A DNA stretch of 64,000 nucleotides from Ruminococcus sp. (lineage in GTDB: Bacteria > Bacillota > Clostridia > Oscillospirales > Ruminococcaceae): the NCBI GenBank assembly GCA_016288815.1, contig JAEELF010000017.1:50164-114163 (forward strand), written 5' to 3'. The notes beneath the pieces were generated by a model. That model saw only the letters and a list, made by a program, of their open reading frames with translations. It was not told the DNA's origin and ran no database searches. Shown in pieces: positions 39,703-47,377 of the stretch. Made by a program: the position numbers and the translations under genes. How positions within the stretch are numbered: position 1 is the first letter of the stretch; each line of letters begins with the position of its first letter.

Positions 39703-41622
39703 TCATGCCTTGCGCAGATAGCGCGAGGTCTTTTTCTTTTTCTTCTTCTCGTACATGATCGAGTCAGCCTGCGTGATGAGCTTGAAGAGCGTCACATCAG
39801 GCGAAACATCGGTGATTATGGTACCGATACTCGCGTCGAGGTCATACGGCTTGAAGATGACGCGGTTCATGCTCTCGAGCTGCTTGCGGAAGGTAGTCTC
39901 CAGCGTGAAGACGTCCTTTTCGCCGGACGCAGTACCCAGTATCAGGAACTCATCGCCGCCGAATCGCGCGCATATCCAGCCCCTGCGGCAGCACTCGCTG
40001 ATGACGGAAGCCAGCCTCTGGAGCGCGAAGTCGCCCTCCTTGTGACCGTAGTTGTCGTTTATCATCTTGAGACCATCCATGTCGATGAAGGAGATGAGCA
40101 GCTTCTCGCCGGTCTCTCTGCACTGATTGAAGATACCGTCAGCCGCCCTGATGAAGCCGTTGCGGTTGTAGATATTGCAGAGCTGATCGTTGACATAGAG
40201 GTTGTCGAGCTCGTGAATCATGCTGTTCAGGCTGAGCAGCTTGCGGATATTTTCGATCGAGTTGGAGATATTGAGCATGATCGAATGGCAGATGAGGCTC
40301 TTTATCGGGAACTCGGTGTTGGTGAAGATATAGTAGCCGAGGCAGCGCTCACGGTAGTGCAGCGGCAGGTAGTAGCTGATATTGCCGCCGTGCTCGTAGG
40401 GCATGGGGTTCATGTCAGCGGTATCGAAGAGGTCCACAGCCTGGCAGCCGTCCCTGCTGAGGATAATAGGAGCGCTCATCTTCTCGGTGTAGCCGTTGAC
40501 AGTCATCTCATCCGCGGAATCTGTATGCCAGCTGTCCTTGAAGGAGCCGTCCCAGTTCATGCACAGGCAGATGCAGAACCTCTCGCAGTTCAGCTCGCGG
40601 ATATAGCGGATTATCGAGTCGAGGTTATCCTCCACAGTCTCCGTCTCGGCAAGACCGGTGGTCATGCGGTTGAGGAGGGAGATATCCCTGCGGCACTCAT
40701 TGATTATCCTGTACATATCCCTGCGGTAGACGATAGCGTCCTCCTCGCAACTGCCGGCGCAGCCGCAGCTCTCAGTGAAGATCGGAGAAGCCGCAAGGCG
40801 GGTCTCCTTGTCGTAGTCTTTGCCAGCGATGATATTGACGAGCATCTCGCACGCCTTGAAGCCAGCCTCGTCGAGCGGACGTGATACCGTCGTGAGGACG
40901 GGATAATGGTGACGCGCGTTGTATGTATTATCGAAGCCGGTGACGATGATATCTCCCGGCACGCTGTAGCCATAGAGAGAGAGCTCCTCGATAGCGGCGA
41001 GCGCCATAGCGTCGTTCGCGCAGATGATAGCTTCCGGAGCGGTCAGTCCGGACTTCATGAACGCCTGGATAGCGAGCTTGCCGTCAACAGCCCTGAACTC
41101 GCCGAAGTGGATGCGCTCCTCTTCCACGGTGAGACCGTGCTCGTGCATTACATCGAGGAAAGCATGGTATCTGTCGGTAGCCTCGGGATTGGCGAGCGGT
41201 CCGGAAATATAGTTGATACGCTTGGCGCCGTGCACCTCGATGACGTGCTTGACGATCTCGCGCATAGCGTTCGTATTGTCGATGCTTACGTTATAGAACT
41301 CCGGGTAGTCGTCGCAGTCGAGCACGACCGACGGCAGCTTGGACTTCCTTACTGACTGGATTATCTTTTCCTTCTCGTCTGGGTCGCTGATGGTGTTGGT
41401 CAGCAGTATTACGCCGTCGAGCTTTTCGTAGTTGATGAGGTTGTATATGTTGTATTCGCCGAGGTCGTACTTGTTATTGGAGATAACTCCGCCGAACGCA
41501 GCAAAGCAGGATACATTCACGTCATGCTCCCTTGCACACGCGATTATACCCTCGATGATACTGTTCTGGTATTCCTCGTCGATACCTGCGACGATCACAG
41601 CGATCTCAGTTATCCTATTCAT
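39703..41622 (-). CDS. Diguanylate cyclase with a LacI-type sugar-sensing domain
   Basis: 639 residues without signal peptide or membrane helix. Residues about 1-285 resemble the periplasmic-binding-like effector domain of LacI/GalR regulators (EIAVIVAGIDEEYQNSIIEGI; ISGPLANPEATDRYHAF; AIICANDAMALAAIEEL; DIIVTGFDNTYNARHHYPVLTTV) but the DNA-binding helix-turn-helix is missing. A middle region has CGCAGSCEED. The C-terminal GGDEF domain has FIDMDGLKMINDNYGH, ARFGGDEFLIL and a degenerate I-site position, so it should make c-di-GMP from GTP. It probably links an internal sugar or metabolite to c-di-GMP. I see no EAL domain or known c-di-GMP riboswitch in the window. Confidence 0.92.
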   Translation of the reverse strand: MNRITEIAVIVAGIDEEYQNSIIEGIIACAREHDVNVSCFAAFGGVISNNKYDLGEYNIYNLINYEKLDGVILLTNTISDPDEKEKIIQSVRKSKLPSVVLDCDDYPEFYNVSIDNTNAMREIVKHVIEVHGAKRINYISGPLANPEATDRYHAFLDVMHEHGLTVEEERIHFGEFRAVDGKLAIQAFMKSGLTAPEAIICANDAMALAAIEELSLYGYSVPGDIIVTGFDNTYNARHHYPVLTTVSRPLDEAGFKACEMLVNIIAGKDYDKETRLAASPIFTESCGCAGSCEEDAIVYRRDMYRIINECRRDISLLNRMTTGLAETETVEDNLDSIIRYIRELNCERFCICLCMNWDGSFKDSWHTDSADEMTVNGYTEKMSAPIILSRDGCQAVDLFDTADMNPMPYEHGGNISYYLPLHYRERCLGYYIFTNTEFPIKSLICHSIMLNISNSIENIRKLLSLNSMIHELDNLYVNDQLCNIYNRNGFIRAADGIFNQCRETGEKLLISFIDMDGLKMINDNYGHKEGDFALQRLASVISECCRRGWICARFGGDEFLILGTASGEKDVFTLETTFRKQLESMNRVIFKPYDLDASIGTIITDVSPDVTLFKLITQADSIMYEKKKKKKTSRYLRKA

Positions 41623-41687
41623 CGTATTTCCCTTCCGGGCTGGCTCGAAGCAGCTGCCCAGTTATCAGAGTATTACCTACTTTATAC

Positions 41688-41716
41688 ATTATAGCACACT
41701 TCGTGTGTGTTTTCAA
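41688..41716 (-). promoter_or_regulatory. Promoter of the GGDEF gene with a palindromic spacer
   Basis: TTGAAA, 17 bp, TATAAT on the minus strand. The spacer contains CACAC-TTC-GTGTG, a possible operator. Confidence 0.85.
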
Positions 41717-41816
41717 GACAGCATTTTGTTGATTTTCCCATATTTTTTTTGTTATTAACATACAAAAACGCACTCGCGTGACTGGTATTTGTCACGAAAA
41801 AACTGACTGTCTGCAC

Positions 41817-41851
41817 AAAAAACAAGGGCACCGTTCGAATGAACAGTGCCC
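41817..41851 (-). terminator. Terminator of the CtpE-like ATPase gene
   Basis: GGGCACTGTTC ATTC GAACGGTGCCC then TTGTTTTTTG on the minus strand, just after the stop at 41861. Confidence 0.9.
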
Positions 41852-41860
41852 GCTGAGAGC

Positions 41861-44260
41861 TTACTTGGTGAGCTTGGTGAACAGGTGCTGGAGCTTCTTC
41901 ATTCCGAGGGTCAGGTAGCGCATGAACGGCTCAGCGATAATGGAGAAGTTTATGCACAGGAGGATACATCTCGGCGACATTGTCGAGATATCGAAGAACT
42001 CGCTCACGAACACCATGCAGAACGCCAGTCCCACGGCGCAGAACAGCCACAGCCACATCTTGTAGACGTCCATAGGCTTGCTTATCTCCCAGACGATCAT
42101 CAGTCCGACGATACCGAGGAGAATGGTCGAGGCTGTCGCGATATCGGAGGCGTCAACGTTGAAGATATTGCCGAAGTATACCATCGCCGCGACGATGATA
42201 GTGTCGGTGATCCCGGCAGGGAGCGCCTTCAGCAGTATATTCGTTATGAATCTTCCGTTGATGATGTCCTTGTTGGGCATCTGCGACAGGAACAGCGCCG
42301 GCACGCCGATAGTGAACAGGCTTATGAGCGATACCTGCGACGGCAGCAGCGGATACGCTATGCCGAAGTAGATAGACATTATCGAGATGAACAGCGAGAA
42401 GATGTTCTTCACGAGGAACAGGCTTCCCGAGCGCTCGAGGTTGTTGACGACCTTGCGTCCCTCAAGGACGACATCAGGCATCTTAGAGAAGTCGGACTCG
42501 AGCAGCACGAGCTGTGCGACCTGCGCGGCAGCGTCGCTTCCCGAAGCCATAGCCACGGAGCAGTCGGCGTCCTTGAGCGCGAGCACGTCGTTGACGCCGT
42601 CTCCGGTCATCGCGACGGTCTTGCCCGCCTTTTTGAGCGCACGCACGAACAGCCGCTTCTGGTCAGGCGTAACGCGTCCGAAAACGGTATACCGCAGCAC
42701 AGCCTCATTTATCGCGGATTCAGTGGTGAGGGTCGAGGCATCGACGTAGTGCTCGGCGTTCTTTATGCCGGCACGCCTCGCGACCTCGGAAACAGTAACG
42801 GGGTTGTCACCCGAAATGACCTTTATCTCCACGCCCTGCTCAGCAAAATACCGGAAGGTCTCGGGAGCGTTCTCACGTATCGGATTTGACAGGATTATGA
42901 AGCACAGCGGAGTGAGCTTCCCCGTGAGCGCCTTGCCGTCGGGACGTCCGCTGTAGCGCCCGAAAGCGAGCACGCGGTAGCCCTTGCGGCTGTTGGACTC
43001 GATGAGGTTCCTGTGCTCCTCGGAGGGGTCAGTGAGTATGAAATCCGGCGCACCGAGGACATACGAGCCGCTCGCGAGGGTCACGCTGCTGTACTTGAAC
43101 TCAGACGAGAATCCGGTGCTCGCGACGGCAGGCATACCCGACGGTGCCTTGAAGCGGTTCTTCATTGCCTCCATAGTCTGGTTGTCGGCGGACTGCGCGG
43201 ACGCGAAATCGCTGAGGAGAGTATTCAGCGACTCCACAGGATAAGCCGGGTCCGCAGGTATCACCTCGTGGACGTGCATACGGTTCTCGGTGATAGTACC
43301 GGTCTTGTCCACGCAGAGGACATTTACGCGGGCGAGGGTCTCGATACATTTCATGTCGTGAACGAGTACCTTGCTGAACGCGAGTCTCATAGCGCTGACC
43401 GCGAGGGTCGTGCTGGCGATGAGGAACAGTCCCTCGGGTATCATGCCGATTATCGAAGCGACCATCGACTGCACGCTCGCCTTGATAGTGTCATGCGCGA
43501 CGATATACCGCTGATAGAAGAGCGTCCCGCCGATCGGTATGATGATTATTCCGGCGATCTTTACTATCTTGTTGAGTGAGCGTATCATCTCGGACTGCTC
43601 GCCCTTCTTGGACTTTTTCGCCTGAAGCGTGAGCTGCGAGATGTAGGAATCCCTGCCGACCTTCTCGAGCCTTGCGCGGCACGAGCCCGACACGATGAAG
43701 CTGCCAGACATAAGCATATCGCCGGGCTTCTTGGCTATCTCGTCCGACTCACCGGTGAGCAGCGACTCGTTGACCGAAACGCTGCCGTCAATGACTATCG
43801 CGTCGGCACATATCTGGCTCCCGGCGCGGAAAACGACGATATCGTCGAGCACCAGCTTGTCCGAGTGGACCTTGAGCTCCACACCGTCGCGGATAACGTG
43901 AGTGACGGGCGCATTGAGCATTGTGAGCTTGTCGAGGGTGCGCTTGGAGCGCAGCTCCTGCACGATACCGATACAAGCATTGGCAATGATTATCGGCATG
44001 AAGGTGAGGTCGCGGTAAGAGCCCGTGACGATGAGCAGCACCGAGATTATGAGAAAAAGGAAGTTGAAATATGTGCAGAGGTTGCCCTTGAAGATCTCCC
44101 CCACCGTCTTGGAGGGCGAATCCACGGGCTTATTGTCATAGCCCTCACGTCTGCGCTGCTCGACCTGCTGGCTGGTCAGACCCGTATGGCTGTCAGCGCT
44201 TATGCGCTTGGCAGGCACGCGGAAGAGGTCGCCGCGGTCATCGACGAATCCATTTTTCAT
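41861..44260 (-). CDS. Cation-transporting P-type ATPase, CtpE-like
   Basis: 799 residues. P-type landmarks are complete: TGES (LLTGESDEIAKKPGD), the phosphorylation site CVDKTGTITENRM, the hinge MTGDGVNDVLALKDADCSVAMASGSDAA and about ten membrane helices. The membrane motif IIGMIPEGLFLIASTTLAV matches the PEGL type of CtpE, a calcium-linked ATPase of actinobacteria and Firmicutes. The ion is therefore probably Ca2+, by inference. The ATG at 44260 follows AAAGGT; the track start at 44293 adds eleven residues. It is monocistronic. Confidence 0.9.
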   Translation of the reverse strand: MKNGFVDDRGDLFRVPAKRISADSHTGLTSQQVEQRRREGYDNKPVDSPSKTVGEIFKGNLCTYFNFLFLIISVLLIVTGSYRDLTFMPIIIANACIGIVQELRSKRTLDKLTMLNAPVTHVIRDGVELKVHSDKLVLDDIVVFRAGSQICADAIVIDGSVSVNESLLTGESDEIAKKPGDMLMSGSFIVSGSCRARLEKVGRDSYISQLTLQAKKSKKGEQSEMIRSLNKIVKIAGIIIIPIGGTLFYQRYIVAHDTIKASVQSMVASIIGMIPEGLFLIASTTLAVSAMRLAFSKVLVHDMKCIETLARVNVLCVDKTGTITENRMHVHEVIPADPAYPVESLNTLLSDFASAQSADNQTMEAMKNRFKAPSGMPAVASTGFSSEFKYSSVTLASGSYVLGAPDFILTDPSEEHRNLIESNSRKGYRVLAFGRYSGRPDGKALTGKLTPLCFIILSNPIRENAPETFRYFAEQGVEIKVISGDNPVTVSEVARRAGIKNAEHYVDASTLTTESAINEAVLRYTVFGRVTPDQKRLFVRALKKAGKTVAMTGDGVNDVLALKDADCSVAMASGSDAAAQVAQLVLLESDFSKMPDVVLEGRKVVNNLERSGSLFLVKNIFSLFISIMSIYFGIAYPLLPSQVSLISLFTIGVPALFLSQMPNKDIINGRFITNILLKALPAGITDTIIVAAMVYFGNIFNVDASDIATASTILLGIVGLMIVWEISKPMDVYKMWLWLFCAVGLAFCMVFVSEFFDISTMSPRCILLCINFSIIAEPFMRYLTLGMKKLQHLFTKLTK

Positions 44261-44295
44261 ATATCTTTTACCTTTCAGAATAAAAATACACACTT

Positions 44296-44324
44296 ATTAT
44301 ATCATGTCCGCAGACATATTTCAA
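44296..44324 (-). promoter_or_regulatory. Promoter of the CtpE-like ATPase gene
   Basis: TTGAAA, 17 bp, TATAAT on the minus strand; the spacer holds ATGTC TGCG GACAT, an inverted repeat that may bind a regulator. Confidence 0.85.
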
Positions 44325-44344
44325 CACTAACTGAAAATTTTTCC

Positions 44345-44372
44345 GTCAACCATTTTGTCGATTTGGGTTGAC
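44345..44372 (+). promoter_or_regulatory. Probable BirA (biotin repressor) operator of bioY
   Basis: GTCAACC, 14 nt, GGTTGAC: a perfect 7-bp inverted repeat close to the Firmicutes BirA consensus TTGTTAACC-N14-16-GGTTAACAA. Its right arm overlaps the -35 box of the bioY promoter, the right place for repression by biotinyl-AMP-bound BirA. Confidence 0.8.
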
Positions 44373-44396
44373 AAGTGACCGCAAAGGTGGTATAAT
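44368..44396 (+). promoter_or_regulatory. Consensus promoter of bioY
   Basis: TTGACA, 17 bp, TATAAT, a perfect match, overlapped by the BirA-type operator. Confidence 0.93.
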
Positions 44397-44426
44397 GTAT
44401 CTCAGCAACTAAACGGAGGAAGCAAA

Positions 44427-44987
44427 ATGACAGAAGCAGCAAGCAAAAACAAACCATTTTTCACCACCCGCGAGCTCGTCCTGACCTCGCTCTTCGCAGT
44501 ACTCATCGCAGTCTGCTCGTGGATATCCGTCCCGACGGAGGTCCCCTTCACATTGCAGACCTTCGCTATATTCCTCACCCTGCTCGTCCTCGGCGGCAGG
44601 TGCGGAACGTTCGCGGTGCTCGTGTACCTGCTCATCGGAGCGGTCGGAGTGCCTGTGTTCGCGGGCTTCACAGGCGGCATCGGTATCATCACCGGCACGA
44701 CAGGCGGCTATATGCTGGGATTTATCCTCATCGGACTCATCTACTGGGGAGCGGTCTCCCTACTCGGCGAAAAACTGTGGGTACAGATTCCTGCGCTCAT
44801 CATAGGTCTCGCAGTCTGCTACGCATTCGGCACTGCATGGTTCATACACATCTACACTAAGACCGCCTCGGTCACCCTTGCGGAAGCACTGAAATGGTGC
44901 GTAACGCCCTTCATACCGTTCGACCTGCTGAAAATGGCAGCCGCATTCATCATCTCCGCGCGGGTGAAGAGATATGCAAAAACCTGA
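44427..44987 (+). CDS. bioY: Biotin transporter BioY
   Basis: 186 residues with six membrane helices: SLFAVLIAVCSWISVP, TFAIFLTLLVLGGRCGTFAVLVYLLIGAVGVPVFAGF and GTTGGYMLGFILIGLIYW are typical of the ECF substrate-binding component BioY. It takes up biotin, usually with shared EcfAAT subunits encoded elsewhere. A BirA-type operator and a consensus promoter lie upstream. Confidence 0.95.
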   Translation: MTEAASKNKPFFTTRELVLTSLFAVLIAVCSWISVPTEVPFTLQTFAIFLTLLVLGGRCGTFAVLVYLLIGAVGVPVFAGFTGGIGIITGTTGGYMLGFILIGLIYWGAVSLLGEKLWVQIPALIIGLAVCYAFGTAWFIHIYTKTASVTLAEALKWCVTPFIPFDLLKMAAAFIISARVKRYAKT

Positions 44988-45357
44988 GCTCCGCCCTCAC
45001 CACGCCCTGTGCGTGAGGTTCTTCCGCGGGCTCGGCTACAGCGACGGCTTCTGCCACAATATGACGGCTGTGATAGCCCGCCTCATGACCGAAGACCCGC
45101 TCCTCACCGTCACCGACGGCGCCGACATGATATGCTCCGGCTGCCCTAACAACATCTCAGGAACGTGTACGGGCAGCGAAAAAGTCTCCCGCTACGACCG
45201 CCGCGTCTCGGAGCTCTGTGGTCTCTCCCCCGGCATGACCGTCCGCTGGAGCGAACTCTACGCAGCAGCTTACGCCAATATAGTCCGGAAGGGACTGCTC
45301 ACCGAGGTCTGCGGGGATTGCAGCTGGCATGATATATGCAGCCAGAGCGCTCTGTAA
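44974..45357 (+). CDS. DUF1284 cysteine-rich protein
   Basis: 127 residues with ELRPHHALCVRFFRGLGYSDGF and a set of cysteines (CSGCPNNISGTC; CGDCSWHDIC) in the DUF1284 pattern, probably binding an iron-sulfur cluster or zinc. The function is unknown. It overlaps bioY by 14 bp, so it is co-translated and may share its biotin control. A role in biotin handling is a guess. Confidence 0.88.
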   Translation: MQKPELRPHHALCVRFFRGLGYSDGFCHNMTAVIARLMTEDPLLTVTDGADMICSGCPNNISGTCTGSEKVSRYDRRVSELCGLSPGMTVRWSELYAAAYANIVRKGLLTEVCGDCSWHDICSQSAL

Positions 45358-45415
45358 GAATTATTACAGGGCGCTTACAATTATGTTAGGATGATGAAAT
45401 TTCGCGCAGATATCT

Positions 45416-45444
45416 TGAAAATCGTCGGGAAATGTGTTATTATT
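45416..45444 (+). promoter_or_regulatory. Promoter of the NfeD-SPFH operon
   Basis: TTGAAA, 17 bp, TATTAT, about 50 nt upstream of the NfeD start. Confidence 0.7.
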
Positions 45445-45495
45445 GTGGTGTAGTATAGGGATCACTACAAATAATTGTAGAAAGGGGGAACCACC

Positions 45496-45933
45496 TTGGA
45501 AGTACTATTCTGGGCAATAGTCTTCGTGGTATTCATCATTGCCGAAGTATCGACGGTACAGCTCGTTTCGATATGGTTCGCGGTCGGCGCTCTCATAACG
45601 CTGATAAGCACATATTTTTTCGCGGACATAACTATCCTCGGGCAGCTTGGCATATTCATCGTATCGTCGAGCCTCTTCCTCTTACTGAGCGTTCCTTACC
45701 TCAAAAAGAGGCGGAAGAAGGGCCATGTATCCACGAATTCCGAGCTTGATGTAGGGAAACACGCCGTGGTCATCGAGGAGATAAACGTTGACAGCGGCAC
45801 AGGGCGCGTCACTCTTAACGGGGTAGACTGGAGTGCCGTACCCGATGCAGCCGGAGCGGTCATTGCTGTCGGAAGCATAGTCACAGTCAAAGAGGTGCAG
45901 GGAGCAAAGCTCATAGTCGGGCCGGTCTCCTGA
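45496..45933 (+). CDS. NfeD-family membrane protein (short type)
   Basis: 145 residues: two to three membrane helices (VLFWAIVFVVFIIAEVS; LGIFIVSSSLFLLLSVPYL) and a C-terminal OB-fold (GTGRVTLNGVDWSAVPDAAG; VTVKEVQGAKLIVGPV), the short NfeD1b form. It starts at TTG, seven to eight bases after AAAGGGGG. NfeD partners SPFH proteins in membrane microdomains; the partner follows 38 bp downstream. Confidence 0.93.
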   Translation: MEVLFWAIVFVVFIIAEVSTVQLVSIWFAVGALITLISTYFFADITILGQLGIFIVSSSLFLLLSVPYLKKRRKKGHVSTNSELDVGKHAVVIEEINVDSGTGRVTLNGVDWSAVPDAAGAVIAVGSIVTVKEVQGAKLIVGPVS

Positions 45934-45971
45934 GCCGAACAACAAAAAATTCATTTTGGAGGTAAACTACC

Positions 45972-46949
45972 ATGGATCCGGTATTAGGAATCATCATCGC
46001 AGCAGTTGTTATATTCATGCTGTTCGTATTAGTAAGAGGAATCAGGATCGTTCCGCAGGCGCACGTTTTCGTAATAGAGCACCTCGGTTCGTTCAAGTGC
46101 GAGTGGCAGACAGGTATCCACTTCCTGTGGCCCTTTGTTGACCGCATCGCAGGACGCGTATCCCTCAAGGAAAAAGTCGTTGACTTCAAACCCCAGCCTG
46201 TTATCACGAAGGATAACGTTACCATGCAGATAGACACCGTTGTGTTCTATCAGGTAACTGACGCAAAGCAGTACATCTACGGCGTTGAGAGACCTCTCGC
46301 AGCTATCGAGAACCTCTCCGCCACGACTCTCCGTAACATCATCGGTGAGATGGAGCTCGATGCTACCCTCACCTCGCGTGACATCATCAACACCAAGATA
46401 ACCTCGATCCTCGATCAGGCAACTGACCGCTGGGGTATCAAGGTAAACCGCGTAGAGCTGAAGAATATCCTCCCGCCGCGCGAGATCCAGGACGCAATGG
46501 AGAAGCAGATGAAGGCTGAGCGTGAGCGCCGTGAGAAGATCCTTCAGGCAGAGGGTGACAAGAAATCCCAGATCCTCGTTGCAGAGGGTGAAAAGGAATC
46601 CCAGATCCTCCGCGCAGAGGCTAAGAAGGAAGCACAGATCCTCGAGGCAGAGGCTGAGAAGCAGGCAATGATACTCCGCGCAGACGCCGTAAGAGAGCAG
46701 AAAGTGCTCGAGGCTACCGGTGAAGCGCAGGCTATCGAGCTCGTTCAGCAGGCTCTCGCGGATTCGCTCGTAAAGCTCAACGAAGCCGCTCCGAACGAGA
46801 AGGTGATACAGCTCAAGTCGCTCGAGGCATTCGCAAAGGCTGCTGACGGCAAGGCTACGAAGATCATAATCCCGAGCGAGATCCAGGGCATCGCAGGTCT
46901 TGCAGCAGGTCTCAAGGGCGTGCTCGAGACAGACACCCACAAGCAGTAA
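45972..46949 (+). CDS. SPFH/band-7 (stomatin-like) membrane protein
   Basis: 325 residues. One N-terminal membrane helix (VLGIIIAAVVIFMLFVLV), then a band-7 domain (VPQAHVFVIEHLGSFK; VVDFKPQPVITKDNVTMQIDTVVFYQVTD; RVELKNILPPREIQDAMEKQMKAERERR) and a long Glu/Ala/Lys coiled coil with a near-repeat (QILVAEGEKESQILRAEAKKEAQILEAEAEKQ). It forms large oligomers at the membrane. GGAGGTAAACTACC precedes the ATG. Codon bias suggests high expression. Confidence 0.95.
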   Translation: MDPVLGIIIAAVVIFMLFVLVRGIRIVPQAHVFVIEHLGSFKCEWQTGIHFLWPFVDRIAGRVSLKEKVVDFKPQPVITKDNVTMQIDTVVFYQVTDAKQYIYGVERPLAAIENLSATTLRNIIGEMELDATLTSRDIINTKITSILDQATDRWGIKVNRVELKNILPPREIQDAMEKQMKAERERREKILQAEGDKKSQILVAEGEKESQILRAEAKKEAQILEAEAEKQAMILRADAVREQKVLEATGEAQAIELVQQALADSLVKLNEAAPNEKVIQLKSLEAFAKAADGKATKIIIPSEIQGIAGLAAGLKGVLETDTHKQ

Positions 46950-46966
46950 AAATAATACTCACTGAT

Positions 46967-46995
46967 AACGCAGGCACCCCGCCTGCGTTTTTTTT
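46967..46995 (+). terminator. Terminator of the NfeD-SPFH operon
   Basis: AACGCAGGC ACCCC GCCTGCGTT then TTTTTTG, 18 bp after the stop codon. Confidence 0.92.
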
Positions 46996-47126
46996 GCGTA
47001 CTTTTCAATGTCAATATTTAAACAATTAATCCACACAAAAAGCGCCCGCAATATATGTCGATTTTTGTCGGTTGATACGATTTTTCCTGAAACTGCAAAA
47101 AAAAGGAAAAACCTTGATCTTTCCTC

Positions 47127-47155
47127 TTGAAATCCGACGTTTCTTAGTGTATAAT
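47127..47155 (+). promoter_or_regulatory. Promoter of the MBOAT-FkbH-ACP cassette
   Basis: TTGAAA, 17 bp, TATAAT. The stretch 46996-47126 before it is AT-rich with nothing recognised. Confidence 0.85.
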
Positions 47156-47161
47156 GATAGT

Positions 47162-47377
47162 TGTGATGTTGCATGGTTTTAAAATTATGATCTGGTTTAT
47201 GTAATTTGATTTGTCAAATTCATGGAAATAGAGAGATATCAACATTCGTATACGCTGTTTGTGAAGCGAAACACATCAGATGAGCTTATTTGCCGCCGTT
47301 CTTTTTCGCGGACAACCGACGGGACAGAGATAAAATAATCCCGGGAACAACAAAACGATCCAGGACGGTCACGCTAA
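47162..47377 (+). promoter_or_regulatory. Long 5' leader of the MBOAT cassette
   Basis: About 215 nt separate the promoter from the MBOAT ATG. The leader has small hairpins such as ATTTGA TTTG TCAAAT and a GC-richer 3' half (GCCGCC...GGCGG-like pairing). I find no known riboswitch signature (not GEMM, T-box or cobalamin) and no ORF. The Shine-Dalgarno (AGGA, 13 nt from the ATG) is weak. It may be regulatory. Confidence 0.4.

Noticed and set aside
46029-46940. 303-residue minus-strand ORF with Leu/Cys repeats
   Set aside because: Antisense of the SPFH coiled coil; the repeats reflect its Glu/Ala/Lys repeats.
47162-47377. c-di-GMP (GEMM) riboswitch before the MBOAT cassette
   Set aside because: The conserved GEMM cores were not found.
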